A stretch of DNA of 64,000 nt from Prosthecobacter gellanilyticus (GTDB lineage: Bacteria > Verrucomicrobiota > Verrucomicrobiia > Verrucomicrobiales > Verrucomicrobiaceae). Of this stretch, positions 8,695 to 16,991 are shown in pieces. Made by a program: the position numbers and the translations under genes. Location: NCBI RefSeq assembly GCF_007992435.1, contig NZ_BKAG01000028.1:25884-89883 (forward strand). Direction: 5' to 3'. Under the pieces are notes generated by a model. The model ran no database searches. It was not told the origin of the DNA and saw only the letters and a list, made by a program, of their open reading frames with translations. The first letter of the stretch is position 1. Each line of letters opens with the position of its first letter.

Positions 8695-10347
8695 ATGCGT
8701 TTCCTTGCTCTGCTTTTTCTCGGCTGTTCGTTCGCTCTGTCCACTCACGCCGCCACTCCGCCAAATGTGGTTTTCATCATGGCGGATGATCTGGGGTATT
8801 CGGACCTGGGCTGCTATGGAGGGGAGATCGCGACCCCGAATCTGGACGGGCTGGCGAAGGAGGGGCTGCGCTTCACCCAGTTTTATAACACCGCCCGCTG
8901 CTGGCCGAGCCGGAGCGCGCTGATGAGCGGCTTTTATGCGCAGCAGATCCATCGGGATGCACTGCCCGAACTCGGTGGCGGTGGCCAGGGCGTGCGCCAG
9001 AAGTGGGCGCGCCTGCTGCCAGACTTTCTGAAGCCAGCGGGATATCGCAGCTATCACAGCGGCAAATGGCACATCGACGGGCCAGTGCTGGCGGGTGGCT
9101 TCGACCGGTCGCTGGACATGAAGAACCAGGGGAACTTTTTCACCTCCGCAGGCAATAGCATTGATGACGTGCCCGTGAAGGTGCCTGCGGATGAAAAAGG
9201 CTACTATGCAACCATCGCGACAGCAGACCATGCCATCGAGTGCCTGCAGGACCACGCGAAGAATCACAGCGGCAAGCCCTTCTTCCACTACATCGCCTTC
9301 ATCGCACCACACTTCCCGCTGCATGCGCTGCCTGAGGACATCGCGAAGTATCGTGACAAGTATCTGGCGGGCTGGGAGGCCATGCGCGAGGCGCGTTATG
9401 CCCGGCAAAAGGAGATGGGCCTGACCAACACAGAGCTTTCGAAGCTGGAGGAGAAGGTGGGACCGCCCTATGACTTCCCTGAGGCCATCGAGAAACTGGG
9501 CCCGGGTGAGGTGAACCGTCCCCTGCCCTGGGCGAGCCTCACCGATGAGCAGAGGCGCTTCCAGGCCACGAAGATGGCCATTCATGCAGCGATGGTGGAT
9601 CGCATGGACCAGGAGATCGGCCGCGTGCTGGCGCAGCTCAAGAGCATGGACGCCTATGAGAACACCCTCATCTGCTTTGCCTCTGACAACGGGGCCAGTG
9701 CAGAGATCATGGTGCGCAATGGCGGGCATGATCCAAAAGCGGAGCCGGGCAGCGCGGCGACATATCTGTGCCTGGGCCCAGGTTTCTCCAGTGCCTGCAA
9801 CACGCCACACCGTCGTCACAAGACCTGGGTGCATGAGGGGGGCATCAGCACACCCTTCATCGTTCATTGGCCTGCGGGCATCTCAGCAAAGGGCGAGCTT
9901 CGGCATACGCCTGCGCATGTAATCGACTTCGTCCCGACCGTGCTGGATCTGGCGAAGATCGAGAAGCCGAAAGCGTGGGAGGGCGAGGCCATCCCGGAAG
10001 CACCAGGAAAGAGCCTGGTGCCAGCTTTTATCAAGGATGAGACGATCACCCGAGACAGCCTGTGGTGGCTGCATGAGGGCAATCGCGCGATCCGCATCGG
10101 CGACTGGAAGCTCGTAGCGGCAAAGGATGATGCCTGGTCGCTCTACGATCTGAAGACAGATCGCGCCGAGCAGCATGATCTGGCGAAGAAGATGCCGGAC
10201 AAGGTCGAAGAGCTCGCCGCGGCCTGGCAGGAGAAGACCGGGGCTTTCACCATGCTGGCAAGACAGACGCAGGCAGACCAGCCTGTGTCGAAAGCGAAGG
10301 GCAAGGCCCAGGGCAAAGGTAAAGGCAAAGGAAAGAAGAAGGATTGA
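8695..10347 (+). CDS. Secreted type I sulfatase (arylsulfatase family)
   Basis: The 550-residue protein carries a signal peptide (about 1-20) and the alkaline-phosphatase-superfamily sulfatase fold. The activation motif is C69-W-P-S-R73, the cysteine form that is converted to formylglycine. Calcium and active-site residues are visible in MADDLG (D31, D32), SGKWH and SDNG (D331, N332). The length is normal for the family. An odd feature is the extreme C-terminus, an 18-residue Lys/Gly-rich tail (KGKGKGKGKKKD), which could bind polyanions or the cell surface; this is inference. The gene is monocistronic and convergent with the beta-helix gene. Verrucomicrobial sulfatases commonly desulfate algal or mucin glycans; the substrate here cannot be read from sequence. 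Confidence 0.93.
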   Translation: MRFLALLFLGCSFALSTHAATPPNVVFIMADDLGYSDLGCYGGEIATPNLDGLAKEGLRFTQFYNTARCWPSRSALMSGFYAQQIHRDALPELGGGGQGVRQKWARLLPDFLKPAGYRSYHSGKWHIDGPVLAGGFDRSLDMKNQGNFFTSAGNSIDDVPVKVPADEKGYYATIATADHAIECLQDHAKNHSGKPFFHYIAFIAPHFPLHALPEDIAKYRDKYLAGWEAMREARYARQKEMGLTNTELSKLEEKVGPPYDFPEAIEKLGPGEVNRPLPWASLTDEQRRFQATKMAIHAAMVDRMDQEIGRVLAQLKSMDAYENTLICFASDNGASAEIMVRNGGHDPKAEPGSAATYLCLGPGFSSACNTPHRRHKTWVHEGGISTPFIVHWPAGISAKGELRHTPAHVIDFVPTVLDLAKIEKPKAWEGEAIPEAPGKSLVPAFIKDETITRDSLWWLHEGNRAIRIGDWKLVAAKDDAWSLYDLKTDRAEQHDLAKKMPDKVEELAAAWQEKTGAFTMLARQTQADQPVSKAKGKAQGKGKGKGKKKD

Positions 10348-10362
10348 GAGCTGACGAAGCCA

Positions 10363-12882
10363 TCACTCCCTCACGCCGATTTTCTCCACCGGAATCGCTT
10401 TGAAGCCGAGCTTAAAGGCCGGGGATTCAGGCTTGAGGCGGAAGTCGTCCTTCTGCCAGTCCACAAACATGGGATCGGCGACAAGGCTGTTTTTGTCCCA
10501 GCCTTCGGCCTGCCAGGAGGTCCATTCGTTGAGAGGTTCAGCCTCGGTGATGCGCACATCGTCAATGTCGAGATGGCCGCTCGGCTGATGGCAGTCGATG
10601 CGCAACCAAAAGTGCTTCAACCATGGCTTCCAGGCAGCTTCCGTGGTGAGAGGAATGCGGCCGGTTGCCTCGTATTCCTGCCACTCGTTTGTCACCGTGA
10701 GGCTGGTGCTGTTTGACTGCCAATAGCCCTGCCCCGCCGCATACGCGGCAATGGCCACATTGACCGGCGCGCTGGCCTCCGTGGAGCGGATGCGCAGCTT
10801 GACGCGGTAGGCAGCCCCTGGCGTCACAGGCAGATCAGGACCATGGAAGACACTCTTCGGGTTCTTCGGATCCTTGAGCACGAGGCAGTCACAGCGCAGG
10901 AATCCGTCCGTGGTCACGAGGTTCACCTTGCCGGGCCGATGATTGAAGCCCCAGCCCTTCGGTGTCTTGCCAGGCTCGGCAGCATCAAAGGTTTCGCTCA
11001 GCAGCGGCGCGCCTGCCTTGTCCGGACCCACTTTGTTGATGCCGGTGGTGATGGGATGACCGTTCGCCCAGGCGAGGTTTTCATCGATCGTGTTCCACTT
11101 CGGGGAGACATTGCGCAGGTCGCCATACTTCACACCTGGCTCGCTGCTAAACATGATGTTACGCCGAACCACATCACCGGTCATGAAGGTGCCGTCTTCG
11201 CGGATGGCATCCTTCGGATGCAGCTCCATGCCGCGCATGCCCTTCCACGCAGGCTGTCCGGCGACCGATTCATAGCCTTTGATCATCTGATCAATGTGGC
11301 TCGTGTAAAAGCGCTGCTCCTTGGTCCATCCATGCAGGTCGAACTGGAACTTGCCGCCGAGCGCGAAGATGTTGTTCTCCACCACGCAGTCACGAGAGTT
11401 GTGCAGGTGGATCGGCGTGTGCGCCACGCGGTAGACAATGTTCCCGATGATGTCCAGACCGCCGCTGTTGTCGTCCGGATACAGGCCGAAGGTGAACCAG
11501 GGATGTTTTAAGCCGTCGGACTCCTGCCCGCAGCCCACCACGTCATGGATGAGATTGTACTGCCACTTGCTTCCGCGGCTGCTGATCCAGTCACGACCGC
11601 CGGTGTAGATGGCCCCGCCGTCCTGGGTTTCCAGGCAGAGATGATGCAGGTGGTTGTATTCCACGATCAGGTTGTTCCCGCTCATCTGCACGCCCATGCG
11701 CGGACCATCGTGGATGTGGTTGTGCCGTGCGATGTTTCCCACGCCATAGAGGCTGATGCCGCAGGCGTTCTTGTTAAACACGCCCATGTGATGCACATGA
11801 TTGTCCTCGGCCACATGATCCGTGCCCGTGAGTGTCTTGCGATCTCCACCGCTCAGACCGATGCCATTACTTCCGGTGTAGCTCACCTCGTTATGCGAGA
11901 TGCGCACATTCTTCCCCGTGCTCACACTGATGCCGCTGCCATGAAAATCACCCACGCGAGTGAGGACACAGCGCTCGACCAGACAGTCTTCAGCACCATC
12001 AAAGGTGATCGCCGTGCCGTGACAGCCCGTGAGCGCGAAACCGCGGATCGTGACCTTCTTCGTGCCCGCCTTCACCTTGAAGAAGCTTTCCAGTGTGGGA
12101 ATGCGGACCTCACAGGCATCCACCGGCTTCTCTGGCCAGAAATAGAGCAAACCTGCGCGCTTGTCATAAAACCACTCACCCGGCGCATCCAGCTCCTCGA
12201 GGGCATTCTGAAAGTGGTAGCGATTGTGCGGATGCAGGTCATACCCGCAGTCCTTTTTCAAGGTCAGCAGTCGTGTTTGCGCATCCAATGAAGCCACAGG
12301 CTCCAGGAAGTTCCACCAGCCGTATTGCGCGAAGATATCGATCTCCACATCTTCCGGGTGCGCCCACTTCCGCAGATCCTGCGCCTTCACATACATCGTG
12401 CGTTTCCACAGATGCCCTTCAGGCGCGCCGGTGGCCGGGAAATCATCCACAAAAGCCCAGCCGCCATAGAGCGGATCCTTGGCATCAAAGTTCGGATAAC
12501 GCGCCAGGATCTGCCGCTCACCATCGCAGATCAGCTGGCGCGGTGTAAACCCTTTCGGGAGCAGCTTGGAGACATCCGCCTTCATGATCTTGCCTTCATG
12601 CAGTTGCCACCCAGTGACCTTCGGCGCACCGACGAGCGTGCTCTTTGTGCCGACGATGCTCAGGTTCGAATCCTTCGCCTCCAGAACGATGGGCTGCGTG
12701 AGCTCGGCAATGCCTTCAGGAAGAAGAATGGTGGCGACGGAGTTGTCACCGCCCTGCCGGGCCTCACGCACCTTTTGCACGGCCTGAGACAGTGTCAGTT
12801 CAGGAGAGACACGGACTTCCAGCGCCTGGGAAATGGACGTGAAAGACAGCAGGGACAAGAACGAGAGTCGACGGACAAACAT
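10363..12882 (-). CDS. Exported right-handed parallel beta-helix protein with C-terminal carbohydrate-binding-like domain
   Basis: ATG 12882 gives 839 residues starting with a signal peptide (MFVRRLSFLSLLSFTSISQA). The central region (about 280-560) has the periodic N/G/H-rich turns of a right-handed beta helix (VRISHNEVSYTGSNGIGL, NHIHDGPRMGVQMSGNNL, NLIVEYNHLHHL), as in polysaccharide lyases and pectate-lyase-like proteins. Near 680-800 lies a beta-sandwich resembling galactose-binding modules (VTPGAAYRVKLRIRS, GHLDIDDVRITEAEP). The frame is open further upstream, but the signal peptide decides the start. It may degrade or bind a polysaccharide, and the convergent sulfatase gene fits glycan processing. 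Catalytic residues cannot be assigned. Confidence 0.86.
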   Translation of the reverse strand: MFVRRLSFLSLLSFTSISQALEVRVSPELTLSQAVQKVREARQGGDNSVATILLPEGIAELTQPIVLEAKDSNLSIVGTKSTLVGAPKVTGWQLHEGKIMKADVSKLLPKGFTPRQLICDGERQILARYPNFDAKDPLYGGWAFVDDFPATGAPEGHLWKRTMYVKAQDLRKWAHPEDVEIDIFAQYGWWNFLEPVASLDAQTRLLTLKKDCGYDLHPHNRYHFQNALEELDAPGEWFYDKRAGLLYFWPEKPVDACEVRIPTLESFFKVKAGTKKVTIRGFALTGCHGTAITFDGAEDCLVERCVLTRVGDFHGSGISVSTGKNVRISHNEVSYTGSNGIGLSGGDRKTLTGTDHVAEDNHVHHMGVFNKNACGISLYGVGNIARHNHIHDGPRMGVQMSGNNLIVEYNHLHHLCLETQDGGAIYTGGRDWISSRGSKWQYNLIHDVVGCGQESDGLKHPWFTFGLYPDDNSGGLDIIGNIVYRVAHTPIHLHNSRDCVVENNIFALGGKFQFDLHGWTKEQRFYTSHIDQMIKGYESVAGQPAWKGMRGMELHPKDAIREDGTFMTGDVVRRNIMFSSEPGVKYGDLRNVSPKWNTIDENLAWANGHPITTGINKVGPDKAGAPLLSETFDAAEPGKTPKGWGFNHRPGKVNLVTTDGFLRCDCLVLKDPKNPKSVFHGPDLPVTPGAAYRVKLRIRSTEASAPVNVAIAAYAAGQGYWQSNSTSLTVTNEWQEYEATGRIPLTTEAAWKPWLKHFWLRIDCHQPSGHLDIDDVRITEAEPLNEWTSWQAEGWDKNSLVADPMFVDWQKDDFRLKPESPAFKLGFKAIPVEKIGVRE

Positions 12883-13004
12883 GATGCAGAGAGCGATACC
12901 CCGCTCTGCCCTGAGGGCAAATGCGAGCCTGTCGCAAAGGCGAGGTTTCCGAATCGGAGCTTGTCGGGCAGGCGTTCCCTGCCTTACTTCCCGGCCATCC
13001 ACCC

Positions 13005-13349
13005 ATGTCCATCGCGTTTTACCACATCCTCCACATCGTCGGCCTGATCTTCATCTTTGCCGGTTTCGGTGCCCTTCTTTCCTCCGATTCTGCACGCAGT
13101 GCCATGAAGTGGCATGGCATCGGCCTGCTGATCAGCTTCATCTCCGGCTTCGCCATGATCTCGAAGCTTGGCTTCAAGATGTCGGCCCTGCCCACCTGGA
13201 TCTTCATCAAGATGGGCCTCTGGCTCGTGCTCGGCTTCCTGCCCGTGCTGGCGCGCAAGCGCGTGCTCGCCCCGCAGGCCGTGCTGCTCCTCGCCATCAT
13301 CGTCGGCGGTGTTCTGGCTTACCTCGGCTACATGAAGCCAGCCCTCTGA
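13005..13349 (+). CDS. Small four-helix integral membrane protein
   Basis: The 114-residue protein is almost entirely hydrophobic, with four predicted transmembrane helices (about 3-26, 38-57, 64-84, 90-110) and short charged loops (SSDSARSAMKWHG, ARKRVLAP). ATG 13005 is chosen because the first helix begins there; the frame is open upstream without membrane character. It resembles small uncharacterised inner-membrane proteins of the SirB2 type, but the match is only general. It is followed by a strong terminator, so it is probably a single-gene unit. A hairpin (GGCAGG/CCTGCC) lies shortly before the start codon. The function is unknown. Confidence 0.75.
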   Translation: MSIAFYHILHIVGLIFIFAGFGALLSSDSARSAMKWHGIGLLISFISGFAMISKLGFKMSALPTWIFIKMGLWLVLGFLPVLARKRVLAPQAVLLLAIIVGGVLAYLGYMKPAL

Positions 13350-13369
13350 TTTGATTCACTTCTACTCCA

Positions 13370-13401
13370 GCGTGCATTGGGAAGCCAATGCACGCTTTTT
13401 T
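13370..13401 (+). terminator. Rho-independent terminator after the membrane protein
   Basis: A perfect 11-bp stem (GCGTGCATTGG / CCAATGCACGC) with loop GAAG is followed by six T residues, 20 bases after the stop codon at 13349. Confidence 0.9.
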
Positions 13402-13423
13402 GTGCTGAAGGCTCACAGCGAAA

Positions 13424-13584
13424 GGAGGGCGGACTTCAGTCCGCCGCAGGTCGATGGCAGCCTTCGAGGCACCCTTTTCCAATCCACCTCTTCAAGACGA
13501 AGACGCGGGTTCGAAGGGCATGGTTAGACCTAACCATGCCCGCCCTTTTTCGTTCGTGATGCGGCGGACTAAAGTCCGCGCCCC
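13424..13584. repeat. REP/MITE-like element: inverted palindromic ends around a central palindrome
   Basis: The left end (13424-13447) and the reverse complement of the right end (13561-13584) match at 21 of 24 positions. Each end is itself a hairpin: GGCGGACT-TC-AGTCCGCC on the left, GCGGACT-AA-AGTCCGC on the right. Between them, 13516-13541 is a perfect 12-bp palindrome (GGGCATGGTTAG and its complement around AC) followed shortly by five T residues. The element fills the space between two convergent genes and ends 12 bases from the ppk stop. It resembles bracketed REP pairs mobilised by REP-associated transposases; no such transposase is in the window. The central palindrome may also act as a terminator. 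Confidence 0.75.
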
Positions 13585-13595
13585 ATGGCCATGGC

Positions 13596-15701
13596 TCACT
13601 CCTTCGGCACATGAGGCACCAGAACGTCCGGTGATTGATTGCGCTGCTTGCTGCGGCGTGCAGCCTCCCTGGCAAAGACTTCCTGGGAGCGCTTGGCCTT
13701 CTTCGCGGCGACGGCTGGCAGATGCCACGTGCCATCACTGCGCAGCACACGACCGCGGGCGGTGTCCGCAAAGTGGGTCTCGAGGATGTGAATGAGGCGC
13801 TTGCGGGCATCCTTGTCCTCCACCGGCACCAGCAGTTCCACTCGCTTCGAGAGGTTTCGGTTCATGAAGTCCGCGCTGGAGATGAAGACCACCGGCCGGC
13901 CTCCCTGACGGAAGGTGTAGATGCGCGCATGCTCGAGATAACGGTCGATGATGCTGATGACGCTGATGTTCTCACTCAGCCCCTTCACACCAGGTCGCAG
14001 GCAGCAGATGCCGCGGATGTTCAGGCGGATCTTCACGCCAGCCTGCGAGGCTTCATAAAGCGCCTCGATCATCTCGCGATCTTCCAGCGAGTTCATCTTC
14101 AGCATCATCTCCGCGGTCTCGCCCTGGTTCGCGCGCTCGGTCTCGCTCCGGATCATCGTGAGCAGGCGCTCGCGCAGACCAAAGGGGGCCATGCTGAGCT
14201 TCTGGAAATGCACGAAGCGTGAGCGGCCCGTGACCGTGTTGAAGAAAGCGCTGGCATCACTGCCGTAGTCTGGACGGCAGGTCAGGTAGCTGATGTCCGT
14301 GTATAGTTTCGAGGTGGCCTCGTTGTAGTTGCCCGTGCCAAAGTGCATGTAGCGCATCAGATGCCCGGCCTCGCGGCGCATGATGAGGCAGACCTTCGCG
14401 TGAGTCTTCAGACCGCGCACGCCGTAGATGATCTGCGCCCCCGCGTTCAAAAGTTCGTTAGCCCGGTCCAGGTTGCGGGCTTCATCAAAGCGCGCCTTGA
14501 GCTCCACCAGCACCGTCACCTGCTTGCCAGCTTCCGCAGCCTTGATCAGCGCCGCCACGATGCGGCTGTTCTTCGCCGTGCGATAGAGGATCTGCTTGAT
14601 GGCGATCACATTCGGGTCACCCGCAGCCTCTTCGATCAGCTTCACCACAGGCTCAAAGCTTTCATAGGGATGCTGCAGCAGCAGATCACCACGCTTCATC
14701 ACCTCAAACATGCTTTCACCCGGCTCGATCTGCGGCGGGGTCTGGCTCTGCCAGGCATCCACTTTCAGGTCATCAAAGCCCGGCAGGCCCGCGATGCCGA
14801 AGTAGGCGGTGAGATCCAGCTCACATGGGATGGTATACACCTGGGCCTTGGCGGCCTCGCACATGCCTTTGATGGCAGCCACCAGCTCGCGCTTGGCGCC
14901 GTCTTCGATCTCGACGCGGATCGTCGGGCTCTGCAGACGCTTGTCGAGGATGCCTTCCATCTCGCTCACCAGATCACTCACGTTCTCGTCATCCGCAGCG
15001 ATATCGGAGTTCCGGCTGATGCGAAAGCGCGCGGTGGCCGTGACATTTTCCGAAGGGAAGTACTGATGCAGGAAGGTGCCCAGCACATCTTCCAGATTCA
15101 CATACGCATACTGCACACCTTCCGCATCCGGCACCGTGACCTGACGGGAAAGGCTGCTCGGAATGCTCACCAGCACGAGCCGCTGCGTGGCATTCTCCTC
15201 GGCCTGCGAAGCCACCGAGCAGAGCACGTTCAATTGCAGCGCAGGAATGGAAGACAGCACACCTTCCTCGATCGCGATCGGTGAGAGCACCGGAAAGATG
15301 TGCTCCATAAAGTAGTCTTCCAGATGCGTGCGCTGTACGGGAGTCAGGTCTCCCGGCTGCAGCCGATGGATGCCCTTGTCACGCAGCAGAGGCACCAGTT
15401 TCTGGCCGAGCAGCTCATGCTGCCGGGCGATGAAGGCACTGACGCGCTCATGAATCTGATCCCACTGCTGGCTCGGTGTCAGACCGCTGGCATCCTTGGC
15501 GCGGCGGCCTTGCTCACGCAGGAACTGCAGCGCTCCGACCCGCACCATGAAGAACTCATCCATGTTCGAGGCCGTGATGGCGAGGAACTTCACGCGCTCC
15601 AGCACAGGCAGATCCTCGCGCGAGGCCTCCTCAAGCACACGTTCGTTGAAAGCCAGCCAGCTCAGCTCACGGTTGAGGAAATGTTGGTCGGAAAATGACA
15701 T
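13596..15701 (-). CDS. ppk1: Polyphosphate kinase 1
   Basis: A 701-residue enzyme, usual for PPK1, which polymerises ATP gamma-phosphate into polyphosphate. The N-terminal domain starts with FLNRELSWLAFNERVLEEA and the conserved ITASNMDEFFMVRVG. The head domain follows, then two phospholipase-D-like catalytic domains. The phospho-accepting histidine is H434 (GLKTHAKVCLI), with a second conserved histidine H453 in MHFGTGNYNE. The nucleotide-site motifs IAIKQILYRTAKNS and LVELKARFDEARN are intact. The C-terminus has a basic extension ending HVPKE. It is transcribed alone, divergently from the EF-hand gene and convergently onto the palindromic element. No ppx gene is adjacent. Confidence 0.97.
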   Translation of the reverse strand: MSFSDQHFLNRELSWLAFNERVLEEASREDLPVLERVKFLAITASNMDEFFMVRVGALQFLREQGRRAKDASGLTPSQQWDQIHERVSAFIARQHELLGQKLVPLLRDKGIHRLQPGDLTPVQRTHLEDYFMEHIFPVLSPIAIEEGVLSSIPALQLNVLCSVASQAEENATQRLVLVSIPSSLSRQVTVPDAEGVQYAYVNLEDVLGTFLHQYFPSENVTATARFRISRNSDIAADDENVSDLVSEMEGILDKRLQSPTIRVEIEDGAKRELVAAIKGMCEAAKAQVYTIPCELDLTAYFGIAGLPGFDDLKVDAWQSQTPPQIEPGESMFEVMKRGDLLLQHPYESFEPVVKLIEEAAGDPNVIAIKQILYRTAKNSRIVAALIKAAEAGKQVTVLVELKARFDEARNLDRANELLNAGAQIIYGVRGLKTHAKVCLIMRREAGHLMRYMHFGTGNYNEATSKLYTDISYLTCRPDYGSDASAFFNTVTGRSRFVHFQKLSMAPFGLRERLLTMIRSETERANQGETAEMMLKMNSLEDREMIEALYEASQAGVKIRLNIRGICCLRPGVKGLSENISVISIIDRYLEHARIYTFRQGGRPVVFISSADFMNRNLSKRVELLVPVEDKDARKRLIHILETHFADTARGRVLRSDGTWHLPAVAAKKAKRSQEVFAREAARRSKQRNQSPDVLVPHVPKE

Positions 15702-15772
15702 CCCGGATGCTTGGAACTTCCTTACGCTTCTGACAAGTACCAGCGCAGGGGATCATGTGACAAATGCAGCCC

Positions 15773-15789
15773 TGCCCCGCTGCGGGGCA
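15773..15789. other. GC-rich hairpin in the ppk1 / EF-hand divergent gap
   Basis: TGCCCCG-CTG-CGGGGCA forms a perfect 7-bp stem. It lies in the 233-base divergent gap (15702-15934), which has no gene that I can see. It may belong to the ppk1 leader or be a protein-binding site; there is no further evidence. Confidence 0.4.
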
Positions 15790-15934
15790 TCCCCCTCAGG
15801 AAAGTCCCTGGTTGGTGAATCGGGCAGGCAGGGTCTACGGGCTGCCTGCGACCAAAACGCGGACGGATTTCGAACACCCTGCGAAACACCGGGATGACTG
15901 TCCCCTCTTAAAAAACTAAACCCCTTATTCGATC

Positions 15935-16552
15935 ATGAAGACTCAAATCACCATCATGGCGGCACTGCTCGGCTTTGCCCTCACAGCGGCGGCCCAAAAT
16001 GCCGGAGGCGGCGGCGCAGGCACGGCCCGTGTCGGTACTGGTAACGAATCCCCCAATCCCCAGGTCAACAAGAGCGGCCCCTCCGCCGCCCAGGCCGCCA
16101 GCCAGGCCCAGCTCTTCCGTCAACTGGATGCCAACCGGGACGGCATTTTGAGCGAGGAGGAATTCGCCCGCCATTCGCTGCAGAATGACCTGGACGGTCA
16201 GACCGCCGTCATCAGAGGCGCCGCCAGCACCACCACCACGGTGACACCCGCCACCACCACGACCACAGTCGCCCCCGCGGCCACCATCGTCACTCCCGCC
16301 GCCACGACCACCGTGGTGCGCCCCAGCATGCCTCCGGGCACCACGCTGCCAGCTGGCACGACCACCACCACCCTAACCACCACCTCCAGCAGCGGCGCGC
16401 CAAACTCCACCACACGCCCCACAACCTCCAGCACCACCGCCACCACTACCGGCGTCAGTGCCCCAGCCCCTACACCTCCCCTGCCCCCTGGCACCAATAC
16501 CAATGGCACACCCACCGGCTCAGGCAGCGGTGCAGTCACCATTCCGCGCTAA
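15935..16552 (+). CDS. Exported EF-hand protein with long Thr-rich low-complexity tail
   Basis: The 205-residue product has a signal peptide (about 1-20, ending TAAAQ). A single canonical EF-hand loop follows, D65-A-N67-R-D69-G-I-L-S73-E-E-E76, within a helix-loop-helix context, so calcium binding is likely. From about residue 90 to the end the protein is dominated by Thr, Pro, Ala and Val (runs of TTTT, repeated VTPAATTT-like units, TTSSTTATTT), suggesting an extended, possibly O-glycosylated, surface-exposed stalk. Such EF-hand proteins of unknown role are common in Verrucomicrobia. It is a single-gene unit followed by a hairpin. A cell-envelope role is inferred. Confidence 0.75.
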   Translation: MKTQITIMAALLGFALTAAAQNAGGGGAGTARVGTGNESPNPQVNKSGPSAAQAASQAQLFRQLDANRDGILSEEEFARHSLQNDLDGQTAVIRGAASTTTTVTPATTTTTVAPAATIVTPAATTTVVRPSMPPGTTLPAGTTTTTLTTTSSSGAPNSTTRPTTSSTTATTTGVSAPAPTPPLPPGTNTNGTPTGSGSGAVTIPR

Positions 16553-16589
16553 GTCCGGAGACACCTGACTGGTTCATTTTAAAACCTTT

Positions 16590-16619
16590 CCGCCGTGTTT
16601 GCGCAAGCAGGCACGGCGG
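16590..16619 (+). terminator. Hairpin after the EF-hand gene, probable terminator
   Basis: An 8-bp stem CCGCCGTG / CACGGCGG with a 14-base loop is followed by a partly T-rich tract (ACTTCTTGTT), 37 bases after the stop codon. Confidence 0.55.
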
Positions 16620-16696
16620 ACTTCTTGTTAGGCACGATTCAAATCACCACGCGCTCACGGCGGCCAGATCGCGTTGAGTCGCAATAGTCTGCCGCT

Positions 16697-16725
16697 TTAA
16701 TTGATTCGATACAAAACTTTATATT
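16697..16725 (+). promoter_or_regulatory. Candidate promoter for the Calx-beta adhesin
   Basis: TTAATT and TATATT are separated by 17 bases in an AT-rich patch of otherwise GC-rich DNA. The -10 element matches consensus at five of six positions; the -35 is weak. Transcription from here would start near 16732 and include the structured leader at 16756-16840. Confidence 0.4.
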
Positions 16726-16755
16726 CCGACTAGACAAGTGTGATTTAGTCGCAAA

Positions 16756-16840
16756 TCATATTACCTCAGTATGATATCGTGAGGTGACCCCGCCAGCGAC
16801 CTAACTGACGCTGATTCCCTGCCGGGAAAGGCGACCTCAC
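16756..16840 (+). promoter_or_regulatory. Structured leader element, copy A (inverted repeat plus three-way junction)
   Basis: TCATA-N9-TATGA (16756-16774) is followed by a fold. The outer stem is GTGAGGT (16779-16785) with ACCTCAC (16834-16840). After a five-base bulge, CGCC (16791-16794) pairs with GGCG (16830-16833). Inside are hairpins AGCG-N10-CGCT and TTCCC-TGCC-GGGAA. The same order of elements occurs before the DUF1549 gene at 60598-60689, with pairing kept despite sequence change. The core similarity is GCCAGCG...GCTGAT...GG(A)AAGGC. It does not match a riboswitch consensus I know. It could be a cis-regulatory RNA, or a DNA operator with neighbouring structure. Confidence 0.6.
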
Positions 16841-16991
16841 TTTCAGCTCTCCACCTCCCTCTCGAGGAAAGAGCACCGCTCATAAGGCCTGATGACCCTC
16901 ACAAAAGGGAGTTGAAGCCGCCTCAGAGTCACCGCGCTGCCGCCAGTCCATGGCCGGAGTGCGTGGCCCAGCTTCTCCACCACATCAGACC

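Larger units (their letters stand above)
16553..16991. other. Long intergenic region upstream of the Calx-beta adhesin
   Basis: This 439-base stretch has no convincing gene. It holds, in order, a terminator-like hairpin after the EF-hand gene, a GTTAGGC heptamer (16627), an AT-rich promoter-like tract (16690-16775), the structured leader described separately, and about 150 bases of untranslated leader before ATG 16992. An in-frame ATG at 16950 would add 14 residues ahead of the signal peptide and is considered less likely. Confidence 0.7.

Noticed and set aside
13424..13584. A CRISPR array, because palindromic units recur
   Set aside because: The units are inverted, not direct, repeats with no regular spacers, and no cas gene is present in the window.
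16779..16840. Hammerhead ribozyme, because CTGAT is followed by a hairpin and AA in a three-way junction
   Set aside because: The required CUGANGA core and the conserved GAAA plus cleavage-site arrangement are not present in either copy.
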